Shown: positions 10,461 to 20,190 of the stretch, in pieces
Numbering within the stretch: the first letter of the stretch is position 1
Layout of the letters: each line of letters begins with the position of its first letter
Assembly (NCBI RefSeq): GCF_950295315.1
Contig: NC_080164.1
Span: 110,070,447-110,134,446, forward strand
Source of the DNA: Erinaceus europaeus
Lineage: Eukaryota; Chordata; Mammalia; Eulipotyphla; Erinaceidae
Direction of reading: 5' to 3'
Length of the DNA stretch: 64,000 bases
The notes under the pieces: generated by a model
Seen by the model: the letters and a program-made list of their open reading frames with translations, nothing else
The model's database searches: none
What the model was told of the DNA's origin: nothing
Translations under genes and position numbers: made by a program

Positions 10461-11360
10461 TTGCAGTCATATAAATCACTATTTAATTAATAGGAGAGGG
10501 GGGAAATTGATTGTATGTCTCGAACTTTTTAAAACACAGACTGAGTCTTTTTAATATATAGGCTGAGTCTTTGATATGTTGCCTTTCTCAAAAGCCTAGA
10601 CCAGGTAGAACAGTAGCAACCAGTGGCACTGCTATATACAAGATGTTGGGTATTATACAGCAAACCCTAACAAAGGGACCTTTCAAAGTTAACCCAATTA
10701 CCAAATAATGTGATGATAACAATAACTATCCATTCTTTTCTTGAACCCTAAGACAGCACGAACTTCACATTTCCACTATAGAGCCTATATTTCTCCCAGT
10801 CCTGGAACCTTAGGCTGGGGCGCACTTTCCTGCATGCTCCTCTCAATTCATATCAAATAATATTGTATCCGCTGATCACAACCTACTCAACACAACAAGT
10901 GCCACTCCAGCATGCTTCACTTCAGACTGTGTCCAGAGACTTCAGGTGTGGAATAACAACCCTTCAGCTTCATTACTGGGCCACCAGGTTCCAGATGCCA
11001 GCATGATGCCGACCAGACTTCCCTGGACAGATGACTCCACCAATGTGTCCTGGAGCTCGGCTTCCCCAGAACCCCACCCTATTAGGGAAAGAGAGAGGCA
11101 GACTGGGAGTATGGATCAACTAGTCAACGCCCATATGCAGAGGGGAAGCAATTACAGAAGCCAGACCTTCCACCTTCTGTAACCCACAATGACCTTGGGT
11201 CCATACTCCCAGAGGGATAGAGAATGGGAAAGCTATAAGGGGAGGGGATGGGATATAGAGATCTGGTGGCGGGAATTGTGTGGAGTTGTAGCTCTCCTAT
11301 CCTAAGGTTTTGTTAATGTCTCCTTAAAAAAAAAATGTTGGACTGGTAAAAAAAAAAAAA
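10461..11360 (+). mobile_element. L1-3U repeat with poly(A)
   Basis: Runs from 'gcagtcatataaatcac' through 'gcatgcttcacttcagactg', 'atgtgtcctggagctcgg', 'gaagcaattacagaag' and 'gtggcgggaattgtgtgg' to an A-tract at 11347-11362. A middle segment present in the 15.8 and 19 kb copies is missing at about 10980 ('attactggg' joins 'ccaccaggtt'). Confidence 0.65.
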
Positions 11361-11370
11361 AAGAATTCCA

Positions 11371-11719
11371 GAGAGGGGGAAGGAAAAAAAAAGAAATTAT
11401 TTAAATTTTAAAAAGGCTGCAATGCTACTTTTTCTACTCTTTTGTGGCCTCAGCCATCTTTGCTTTAGAGTTAGGCATATATAAGACAAAGCACATTTAT
11501 TTACAGGGGCCAGGAGAGTACAGACATTTTAGAGACTCACCATGCTTGATCAAGAACAAAATAATTCAAATGTGAATTTAAAGTCTTATGTTAATTAACA
11601 AAACATAAGAAACCTCATGTTGCAATTCATCAACAAGGAAAGAACTCCTTTTCATTTATAATTTATCCCCATTTCTATATATAGAAAAAGGGGGGGGTCT
11701 CATTTCATATGCAGCATTT
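11371..11719. other. Unique DNA
   Basis: Nothing recognised. Confidence 0.4.
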
Positions 11720-11885
11720 CTCCCTCCTCTCTTGTGTGTTTGTTTTAGAGACGGAAGAAACTGAGAGGCTAAGAGTGAAAGAGATCACAGCAGAAAAGCT
11801 TCCTTCAATACTGTAGGGGCCAGGTGAGAGCCTGGGTCACTACATGGCAGAGCAGCATATTAACCATCCCCTCTATTTCTCCAGC
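11720..11885 (-). mobile_element. SINE-5-like fragment
   Basis: Purine-rich start, 'caatactgtaggggccagg', and an end of the 'catcccctctatttctcc' type. Confidence 0.35.
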
Positions 11886-12044
11886 CCCCCTCCATTCTCT
11901 CTTGATTTAACTGCACAAAATCAAATGAAAGGAAGGGAAAGAGTAGCTTGAATGTGCAACTTTTTGATTGGTCGTTTGTGACAGAGAAAAGGAGAAATGA
12001 GTTTTGCACTAAATAGAGCTTTTTAAATGTATTAGCTTAAGTGT

Positions 12045-12100
<56 letters not shown>
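12045..12100 (+). repeat. (TG)n microsatellite
   Basis: About 26 TG units. Confidence 0.97.
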
Positions 12101-12144
12101 CACTCCAATAATGTTGAACCCAAGACTTTTAAAATAACATTTTA

Positions 12145-12453
12145 GGGAGTCAGGTAGTAGCACAGCTGGTTAAGCACATGTGGCATGAAGTGCAAGAACC
12201 TACATAAGGATCCAGGTTTAAACTCCTCCCACCCCTAGGCTCCCCACCTGTAGGGGAGATATTCACAGGAGTGAAGTAGGTCTGCAAGTGTCTATCTTTC
12301 TCTCCTCTTCTCTGTCTTCCCCTCCTCTCTCCATTTCTTTCTGTCCTATCTAACAACAACAACAACAACATCAATAACAACAATAATAACTACAACAATA
12401 ATAAAAAACAAGGGCAACAAAAGGTAAAATAAATAAATAAATAAATTAATTAA
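12145..12453 (+). mobile_element. SINE-1 with target duplication
   Basis: AAAATAACATTTTA flanks it at 12131-12144 and 12454-12467. The head has several CpG-type changes ('tagcacagctggttaagcac'). Confidence 0.93.
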
Positions 12454-12620
12454 AAAATAACATTTTAACAGGAAAGTTATTTCCAAGTGGTAAAAAACCA
12501 ACTTCTCCAGCCCTCCCTTGAGCAAAAGCAGAGAGAATAAAAGCCTTTATGTTTCCATTTATTATAAATGTCAGTCACACATTCTTACACAAGCTGTCTT
12601 TTTTACTTAAAAGATTCAGT

Positions 12621-12830
12621 TGAGCCTGATGGTGGAGCACCTGGTTGGGTGCATATATTACAATACACAAGGACCTGGGTTCTAGTCCCTGGTCCCCACC
12701 TGCAGCGGGAAAGCATTGTGAATGGTGAAACTGTGTTGCCGGTACCTCTCTGTCTCTCTCCCTCTCTATCACTCTCTTCCCTCTGCATTTCTGACTTTCT
12801 CTATCCAATCAATCAATAAAAATAATTTTA
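12621..12830 (+). mobile_element. SINE-2 with target duplication
   Basis: Near-identical flanks 'aaagattcagt' and 'aaagatccagt' bracket a complete head, body and AATCAATAAA-type tail. Confidence 0.85.
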
Positions 12831-12839
12831 AAAAAGATC

Positions 12840-12996
12840 CAGTCATTTATTTCTTAGAGAACTAGAGAGGGAGATGAACAGAGAATGGGAATATTACACT
12901 GGCATAGACTGGGTTGGGGCCTGAACTCAAGATTGATACTCTCAATGGTTCATGTGCTGTACCATCTCCCAGGTCACCATAAGCTTTTTTTTTTTT
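12840..12996 (-). mobile_element. SINE-5-like fragment
   Basis: 'ttatttcttagagaact' then purine-rich sequence, ending 'tgtaccatctcccaggtca'. Confidence 0.4.
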
Positions 12997-13178
12997 TTTC
13001 TTCTCTTTGGCTCCAGTGCAGACTTAGAACCAGGATTTGTAAAAGTTTCTAAACATGTAATATTATGACAGTATTAGGTCGGACCATAAATATTCACTCA
13101 CAATGAACAAAAGAGAGCATAGATTTTAAACTTACCCTAACCCTAACTCTGATTCCCAAAAAAACATAGAACAATATG

Positions 13179-13547
13179 TGTTGGACAATCCGTTAACACA
13201 GTTCTATGAAGACACTAGCCGGCCAGGCTAGCTTCATGGGCGGGTAACAGAGACACGGAGACAACGGCTGGGCAGGGAAGCTGTATTTCTTTATTCAGGA
13301 ACAATGATTCATAAACTAAACCAAACTAATCACCAAACAGAACTCTGCTGTCTCTTTGTCGCTGCGCAAGCACTCTCCTTACTCTGGAACTCAGGAACCC
13401 CTCTCGCAAGCACTCTAACTCTCGAACTCAGGAACCCTCTCTTGGGGTTCCTTGGGGCGGGGCCAAGCAGGCCCATGAAATTAACTGGACTGATCTAATT
13501 CTCTTGGCGGGGGAGAGCTAGAACAAACCAATGTAAATCATACGACA
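13179..13547 (-). mobile_element. ERV 3' LTR (minus strand)
   Basis: The body from 13215 to 13547 matches the 5' LTR at 15218-15555 with roughly a dozen substitutions and two short indels by eye. The element-sense 5' end is TGTCGTATG read from 13547. A reverse-complement AATAAA lies at 13290-13295. The element-sense terminal part (13179-13214) does not match the other LTR, so the outer boundary is uncertain. Confidence 0.88.
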
Positions 13548-13567
13548 ATTCCCCCTTTTTTTTTTTT
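13548..13567 (-). promoter_or_regulatory. Polypurine tract of the ERV
   Basis: In element sense this is a run of A, then GGGGG, then AAT, abutting the 3' LTR start exactly as plus-strand primer sites do. It fixes the orientation of the element. Confidence 0.88.
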
Positions 13568-14591
13568 AACTAAATGACTATAGTATCAAGGATGTTGGGT
13601 GAACAGAAACATATATCATACAGGCATTTTTATAAAAAGAAACTGGCACAAACATGGAGAAATATGCAAGCAAGTAACAAGAACCAGTGTGCTGATAAGG
13701 GAAGGCCTGAAGGGGGCCATATCTGTCTCTGTGGGATAAACTTTATCAGCTTAAAAAAAAACATTTCTTGTCTCTGGGGGGCTACTTGCCTCGACGGGCA
13801 TTTGTATGGGGGCAGGGAATGGCCTAGAGTACCAAAGGCAGCTGGCTGCAATTTACTTACTATGAAACAAAACTTGTTATTAGCATATTTTAATAGAGAA
13901 GGAATTTGAGACTTTTACATAGCAACAAGGTCTTTTTAACCTTTTGTTACACCCATTCAAGATGGAGTCAGGAAAGGAAACCTCAGGCATGAGAATAATT
14001 AGCATAGCCATTGTGCGATCTACCATTTCTAATAGAGAAGGTAATGGAGAGTTTTACATATCAACAAGTCTATTTAACCTTTTGTTTAGACCAACTTAGT
14101 TAAAATATATTGATTGTTAACTAATTTTTACCTTAGAATTTAAATGTAAGTTAATTTTTATCTTTATGAGAATTACGTTGAAAACCTTTTTCATTTAACT
14201 TTGACTAGTAAGAATTTAGCCTTAAAGTTACTGTTTACCAAACTTTAAACATACACATAAACATGGTCATTAATACACTAGGAGAGAAACCTTTGTTACG
14301 AAGACATGTCATTTTAAACACGAATTTAAATCTGTACTGTCTTAGTTGTTGGGGGGGGGGGGTTCACCATCTGGAGGTGGCTTCCCGTGCAGCTTCACTT
14401 CTAGGAATTGCAGGTTGCGATCTCTGCACAAATCTCTGCGTACTCCAGCTTGTCTGCCTTCAGACCGGATCGGCAGCTGGAGATCTCGTGTGCCCAGTTT
14501 CAGCAGGGAGCCTGGAGGTCCGGAAGGTCCGGGATAGTTCCAGAATTCATAGCAAGAGGGCAGGCAGGCCAGTTTTGTAGAAAGCGTGGGC

Positions 14592-15125
14592 CTAGGTGCC
14601 CAGGGGTGGCGGCCATGATAGGCCGCCACAGCCCTGCCCCATGGCCCTGTCATGTCTGCTGCCCTGCTCACAGTGGCCGAGCAGTGTGGAGGGATCACAC
14701 GTCCAGTGCCCTGCGCCACGCGGTGGAGAGCCGGCTCCTGTGGGTTGGCCTCGGGCTCCTGTGTGTTGGCCTCGGGCTCCTGCGTGTTGGCATCGGGCTC
14801 CAGCGTGTTGGCATCGGGCTCCAATGTGTTGGCATCGGGCTCTTGTGTGGTGGCATCGGGCTCCTGCGGGCTGCGGGACTGCAGGTGCGGTGCACGGGGT
14901 TGTCTGGGTGCAGCCGGCTGGCTGGCTGTTTAACCAGGTGGAAACGGCAGCTCCGTGCCTCGCCTCCCGCCCGCTGGCTATTCCCGCTGGCTGTTCTGAG
15001 TTCGTCCTAGCGAGTGGGAACCACAGAGTGGTCCAGAGATAAATGTTCCAGAAACAGCAAAACAGTCTCGTGAAGAAAGAGCAGAGGCCTTTGGAGATCT
15101 CTTCACAAGCAGAAGAGAAGGCCAT
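14592..15125 (-). CDS. ORF in ERV leader-proximal region, unknown product
   Basis: A 177-codon open frame starts about 50 nt downstream of the primer-binding site in element sense. After a hydrophobic N-terminal third (residues about 15-40, Phe/Leu/Trp-rich) it carries a run of seven-residue repeats of the type GARCQHA. No retroviral protein is recognised. The overlapping 160-codon frame at 14342-14824 reads the same minisatellite as EPEANTQ-type repeats, so the repeat is open in more than one frame and either could be a chance frame. Confidence 0.3.
   Translation of the reverse strand: MAFSSACEEISKGLCSFFTRLFCCFWNIYLWTTLWFPLARTNSEQPAGIASGREARHGAAVSTWLNSQPAGCTQTTPCTAPAVPQPAGARCHHTRARCQHIGARCQHAGARCQHAGARGQHTGARGQPTGAGSPPRGAGHWTCDPSTLLGHCEQGSRHDRAMGQGCGGLSWPPPLGT
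14735..14881 (-). repeat. 21-bp coding minisatellite inside the ERV
   Basis: Seven units at an exact 21-nt period, starting at 14735, 14756, 14777, 14798, 14819, 14840 and 14861. Unit core on the plus strand is 'ctcctgtgtgttggcctcggg'-like with point differences; the last unit is the most divergent. Confidence 0.93.
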
Positions 15126-15176
15126 AGTGCATAGGTAGCCAAATTGTCTTTACTTATCTGAGAGATGCGCAGTTTA

Positions 15177-15193
15177 GGTCCATGTGGGTGCCA
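15177..15193 (-). promoter_or_regulatory. ERV primer-binding site, Lys-type, decayed
   Basis: In element sense TGGCACCCACATGGACC starts two bases after the LTR end. It resembles the tRNA-Lys(1,2) primer site of betaretroviruses with CpG decay and one missing base. The position supports it more strongly than the sequence does. Confidence 0.65.
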
Positions 15194-15195
15194 TT

Positions 15196-15555
15196 TGTTG
15201 TTAAAAATTCGGAAGCTCTAGCCGGCCGGGCTAGCTTCACGGGTGGGTAACAGAGACGCGGAGACAACGGCTGGGCAGGGAAGCTGTATTTCTTTATTCA
15301 GGAACAATGATTCATAAACTAAACCAAACTAATCACCAAACAGAACTCTGCTGTCTCTTTGTCGCTGCGCAAGCACTCTCCCTTACTCTGGAACTCAGGA
15401 ACCCCTCTCGCAAGCACTCTCTCTAACTCTCGAACTCAGGAACCCTCTCTTGGGGTTCCTTGGGGCGGGGCTAAGCGGGCCCGCGAAATTAACTGGACTG
15501 ATCTAATTCTCTTGGCGGGAGAGGGCTAGAACAAACCAATGTAAAGCATACGACA
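15196..15555 (-). mobile_element. ERV 5' LTR (minus strand)
   Basis: A 360-bp LTR reading TGTCGTATG from 15555 and ending TTTTTAACAACA at 15196 in element sense. It contains the promoter-proximal GC-rich 'ggggcggggctaagcgggcc' segment (plus-strand reading) and a polyadenylation signal. It is slightly longer than the solo copy because of the 'gcaagcactctctctaactctcgaactcagg' type duplication in U3. Confidence 0.88.
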
Positions 15556-15771
15556 CATATTGTCAAGTTTGGGTGTGTGGGGGGGAGAACCTAGTCAAAA
15601 TGAACCTAAGTATTCAGTGTGTTAACATAATTATTATTTTTAACATTAAAGGTATAATTCATTATGTTTTCACCATATTGTTAAAAACGTGAACAATTAC
15701 AAAATTAATGTTATTATAGGTATGCCACACTGTGTAGTATGTTGAATAGATACCTTAAAAGTAGAAGTTTC

Positions 15772-16500
15772 CCAACGCAACGATTGCCACCTCAACATGC
15801 TTCACCTCAGACTGTGTCCAGAGACTTCACGTGTGGAATGACAACCCTTCAGCTTCATTACTCGGGTGAGACCTTTCCTTTTATAGTACACTCTAATTTC
15901 ATCTCAGGTAGTTCACTTTCTAACAAAGTCCCATAACCTAGATATACACCAGTTTCTGTGAGAGAGAGCTTATGTTCACACATTTATATAAACTACCGCA
16001 AAATATATACCTGAAAGCAGAAGTTCACTAGAGTTTTCAGTGAGTACCTCCCTAACACTTCCTCTCCACTATTCCAAGCTTGGGATCCATGATTGCTCAA
16101 CAAATTGTTTGGCTTCGTATGTTAACTCTCTTTTCAATCACCAGGTTCCAGATGCCACCAGGATGCTGGCCAGGCTTCCCTGGATTGAAGACCCCCACCA
16201 ATGTGTCCTGGAGCTCAGCTTCCCCAGAGACACACCTTACTAGGGAAAGAGAGAGGCAGACTGGGAGTATGGACCGACCAGTCAACGCCCATGTTCAGCG
16301 GGGAAGCAATTACACAGACCTTCTACCTTCTGCAACCCTCAATGACCCTGGGTCCATGCTCCCAGAGGGCTAGAGAATGGGAAAGCTATCATGGGAGGGG
16401 GTGGGTTATGGAGATTGGGTGGTGGGAATTGTGTGGAGTTGTACCCCTCCTACCTTATGTTTTTGTTCATTAATCCTTTCTTAAATAAAAAATTTTAAAA
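15772..16500 (+). mobile_element. L1-3U insertion, 5' truncated, with TSD and poly(A)
   Basis: Flanked by the perfect 15-nt repeat AAAAGTAGAAGTTTC (15757-15771 and 16501-16515). It begins mid-element at 'gcttcacctcagactgtg' territory and ends in an A-rich tail. These are the features of target-primed reverse transcription and are the best evidence that the L1-3U family is LINE-derived rather than an LTR element. Confidence 0.8.
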
Positions 16501-16515
16501 AAAAGTAGAAGTTTC

Positions 16516-17876
16516 ATTTGACTATGTATTTATGTAAAGCAATCCCTTAATTTTATTTGTCTGTACATTTCCAGCTACATAGAGTTGAACTTTCAGCTTC
16601 CCTGTTAAAGTGACAACGGTGTCCCTTTACATTTGTCAAAGTAGAGTTTTCACAGTTGACAGAAAGAACCTGTTTCTATCCATCATATACCTGGGGAATG
16701 AGAGAACACTTTAAATTAAAACTAGACCTCCTCAAAAAAAATCTTACTCAAGCCAAAATGTATGTGCACGCCCAAGTCTTCCAAGTTTCTATAGCAAGAT
16801 TCCATACATTCCAGTAGTCACTCAAATGCAACTTAAAAAAAAAAAAGATGATGGAAGTTGCAGTGGTAAAGCCATACCTCACTTCTCCACATTTTCCTGC
16901 AATGCTATGGTCATATGCAAATTGCAAGACCTTTCTGAGGACCTGAAAAAGGTACCTGCATTTAGGAGCCTGGGCTAAGCTTAGGGCAGCTCTAAGTCTC
17001 CTGATCAGGTTTCATGATAAACTAACTTCTGCAAACATTTCTCTGGTAAAAATAAATAAATAAAAAGGAACAACAACAAAATCAGCTGACATATTACATT
17101 ATGAAAGTGGAGCTTGGGACTGAAGAGATAATAAAAGATGATACAGACATACCTGAGGCCCCCAGGCATTGCAGGTTGATTTTTTCCATCTCTGTCACCG
17201 CCATCTGCGACAGTTCATCCACACTCTAATTTCTCTACCTCACTATCTCCTCTCAGTCTTGCACATGAAAATAGACCTATTAATCACAACCAAAAGAAAC
17301 ACGGTCTGCAAAGCCATTCTTTTTGAAAGACTACAACAATTTCTCATGTCTCCCATTTCAGCTCTTTGCAGCATCTGCAGAAATCTTCTATTTTTTCAAT
17401 TCCTGCTCTTTTCTTCTAAAATTTCTTCTTGTCCATTCTTCTCAAATTCCTCCCAACATGCTCATCGACAACAGGCTATAATTTCCATAGCTGATGTACA
17501 ACATTTTGATCTGGTGTGACAAATGTGTCATATTGAGTATCTCTCCCTTGTAATCAAATCATTCCCTTTTCACGCTGATCATGTTGATCCCTTCAAGCAC
17601 CTTTACTAACTTCTTTTCCTCCAAACTTCCTGTGACTGTCTTCTGAGTTCAAAGGCTGGCACATAGTTCTTCTGCACATCCTATAAATATCTAGGGCACA
17701 GGGCATTGTTCTGAAACTAACCTAGAATATGTATATAAATTAGGGGGCACTGAAAATCTATGTCTGTGTGACCAATGGCTTCCGAAATTGACCTACTTAA
17801 CATCTCTTTCCTTTTTTCAATATGAAATTTTCAAACATAAAAAGAGAGAGAAGTGGCAGGGGAGATAACATAAAAT
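16516..17876. other. Unique DNA, no gene recognised
   Basis: A 116-codon plus frame at 17169-17519 lies in CT-rich sequence with no recognisable motif. A short A-rich stretch lies at 17050-17085. Nothing else seen. Confidence 0.45.
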
Positions 17877-18004
17877 AGGGCCAGGGAGATAGTATAGTGG
17901 CTATGCAATAAGACTTCCATGTCTGAGGCTCAAAGGCCCCAAGTTCATTCCTGGTACTACCTTGAACCACAACTGTGTAGTCTAATAGAAAAGAAAAAAA
18001 AAAC
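17877..18004 (+). mobile_element. SINE-3
   Basis: 'gggccagggagatagtatagtgg', 'tctgaggctcaaaggcccc' and a poly(A) end. Confidence 0.7.
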
Positions 18005-18124
18005 ATGAGGGATATGAAGAGAAGGGGACACTGGCAATAACAATTACGTATCCTATTACCAAAACTGAGATTCAGAAACTGCTAAAGGTTTCCAATTTCT
18101 TATTATCAAATCCCCTATCAATAT

Positions 18125-18492
18125 TTTATTTTATTTTATTTTTATATTTTATTTATTTATTTATTTATTTTTGCCTCTAGGATTATTGCTGGGGCTTGGT
18201 GCCTGAACCATGAATACACTGCTCATAGAGGCTATTTTTTCCCTTGTTTTATCTTTGTTGTGGTTATTATTATTATTGTTGCCATTGTTGTTGAGTAGGA
18301 TAGAGAGAAACAGAGAGAGGAGGTGAAGACAGAGAGGGGGGGAGAAAGATAAACACCTGCAGACCTGCTTCACCACCTGTGAAGGGACCGCCCTGGTGGT
18401 GGGGAGCCAGGGGCTTGAACAGGGATCCTTATGCCGGTCCTTATGTTACACACCGTGTGCACTTAACCCCCTGCACTACCGCCTGACTCCCT
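18125..18492 (-). mobile_element. SINE-1 with hairpin module, reverse orientation
   Basis: T-rich tail, 'gcctctaggattattgctgg' module, CAA-rich tail in reverse, body, and head ending 'cactaccgcctgactccc'. The flanks share a TATTTTATTTTAT-type repeat that fits a target duplication. Confidence 0.88.
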
Positions 18493-18683
18493 ATTTTATT
18501 TTATCTTATGTAAAAAAATTCAAGCTCATATCTCTCTAATTGCAACTATACCAATATGAATCTCCAGTTGATAAGGATTTTTTATAGATGATATACACAC
18601 TAAAATGAACAGCAAAAAAATAAGTAAGAGTTCAATAACAAATCAATAGCTAAATCTTCTAATATTGCTTCAAAGAATTCTCT

Positions 18684-18874
18684 TAAAAGTTGACCTAAGG
18701 GGTCTGGGTTGACTGCATACCTGGGTTGGTTGCATATAGTATAGGGTACAAGGGGCTGGGTTTAAGTCCCCAGTGCCCAGCTGTGGGGAGAAGCATCAGA
18801 AGTGGCAAAGCAGTACTGCAAGTGTCTCTTCCTCCTCTCTCTCTCTCTCTCACTCCCATCCCTCTCAGATTCCC
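18684..18874 (+). mobile_element. SINE-2 variant, first of a duplicated pair
   Basis: Unusual body 'agcatcagaagtggcaaagcag' instead of the normal 'gcttcacaagtggtgaagcag'. The same variant and the preceding flank 'aaaagttgac' recur at 21182-21350. Confidence 0.75.
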
Positions 18875-18929
18875 TCAGGTTTTGACTGAATTTGGAGTAG
18901 GGCACCAAAGAAAAAAATCTCTGGGTTGA

Positions 18930-19049
18930 GGACAAGGTTGGAAGTTCGGCTTTACTGGGGGGAGAGGGTGGAGGATGGGAAGGGACACAGTCTTTAGGTG
19001 GTGGGAATGGTGTTTATGTACACTCCTATGAATCTGTAGTCGTATAAGT
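18930..19049 (+). mobile_element. L1-3U segment, upstream part
   Basis: 'ttaggtggtgggaatggtgt' and 'acactcctatgaatctgtagt'; continues after the SINE fragment at 19050-19152. Confidence 0.55.
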
Positions 19050-19152
19050 CACTATTTTTTATTTATTTGCTTATTTATTACTGGATACAGAGAAAAAATG
19101 AGAGGGCAGGGAGAGGGAGAGAGAAAGACACTTGCAGACCTGCTTCACCACC
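19050..19152 (-). mobile_element. SINE fragment nested in L1-3U
   Basis: T-rich start, purine-rich body, and a stop at 'cagacctgcttcaccac'. Partial flank repeat 'tataagtcact' and 'tataaatcacc' suggests insertion followed by divergence. Confidence 0.65.
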
Positions 19153-19858
19153 TTATAAATCACCATTTAAATAATATGAAAGGGAAAAATTGATTGAATG
19201 TGTCAAACTTTTTAATTCACAGACCATAGGCTGAGTCTTCCATATGCTGACGCTTTTAAAAGCTTAGACCAGGGAGAACAGAACCAACTGGTGGCACAGC
19301 TATATACAAATAATATCAGATTACATGAATTATGGTGATGTGTATGATATAGCAAATCCTAACAAAGGGTTTTACAAATTTAACCCAATTGCCAAATAAT
19401 ATGATTATAGCAATAACTATCTATTGCCTTCTTAAACCCTAACACAGCAGGAACCTCCCGATTCCTCTATAGAGCCTATATTTCCCCCAGTCCTGAAAAC
19501 TCTAGGGTGGGGCTCACTTTTCTGCATGCTTCTCTCAATTCACAAGTGATATTGCATCCGCCAATCCCAACCTAATCAATGGAAAGTGTATCACCTCAGC
19601 ATGCTTCACCTCAGCATGCTTCACTTCAGACTGTGTCCAGAGACTTCAGGTGTGGAATGTCAACCTTTCAGCTTCATTACTCTGGTGAGACCTTTCCTTT
19701 CATAGGATTCTCTAGTTCCATTCCAGGTGGTTCACTTCCTAACAAAGTCCCAAAACTTAGATATAGATGAGGCCCCATGAGATAGAGCATAGGTTCACAT
19801 GTATCCATAAATTAGGGCAAAATATATACCTGAAAGCAAAAGTACACAATTGCCAGTC
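19153..19858 (+). mobile_element. L1-3U repeat, middle section
   Basis: Matches 10470-10980 and 15780-16020 by eye: 'accataggctgagtctt', 'cccaattgccaaataatatg', 'catgcttcacctcagcatgc', and 'gcaaaatatatacctgaaagc'. Confidence 0.65.
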
Positions 19859-19862
19859 CCTG

Positions 19863-20190
19863 TTGAGGCGCCATTATGCTGGGCTAGCTTCGCGGGTGGG
19901 AGAGAGAGATGACCAAGGACTCATGGCTGAGTGGTAAACAATGTCTACTTAGACTTAGATAGCCTCCTTATCTACTTCCTATTACAGTTCCTTCACTCAC
20001 TCCAAAGCTAACCTTATCAAAGCAAGGACTGCAAAAGCTGAATAAGGGCAAGACTGGCATACCTTAATGATGACTCTTTAGTCACTATCAGGCCACCCTA
20101 TCAGCTGGTGCCCTAGTCAGGGAATCCTGAGATTCCCAAACAGACATGATAGACTTAGACCTGGAATAAATCACTCTCCCCATTGTTACC
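19863..20190 (-). mobile_element. LTR-like fragment related to the ERV LTR
   Basis: 'gggctagcttcgcgggtggg' and the following 'ctcatggctgagtgg' parallel the element-sense 3' end of the 13-15 kb LTRs ('gggctagcttcacgggtggg', 'caacggctgggcaggg'). It begins TGTTGAGGCGCC. The other end is not defined. Confidence 0.4.

Larger units (their letters stand above)
13568..15176 (-). mobile_element. ERV internal region, non-coding or degenerate
   Basis: About 1.6 kb between polypurine tract and primer-binding site. I see no capsid, nucleocapsid, protease, RT, integrase or envelope motifs in any frame, and the length is far below a full retrovirus. The leader-proximal half is GC-rich and holds a coding minisatellite. 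The 3' half is AT-rich and contains a 60-bp duplication (13890-13949 and 14029-14086). This fits a non-autonomous element mobilised in trans, comparable in design to mouse ETn. That comparison is by structure only. Confidence 0.75.

Noticed and set aside
13132..13147. Telomere-like CCCTAA repeats next to the ERV
   Set aside because: Only about two and a half units, too short to call an interstitial telomeric site.
14408..15042. Plus-strand frames of 148 and 200 codons over the ERV
   Set aside because: They are antisense to the element and arise because the GC-rich 21-bp array is stop-free in most frames.
16080..16373. Overlapping plus frames of 67-97 codons, similar to frames near 11 and 20.8 kb
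   Set aside because: Recurrence is explained by the shared L1-3U repeat; frames are not maintained between copies.
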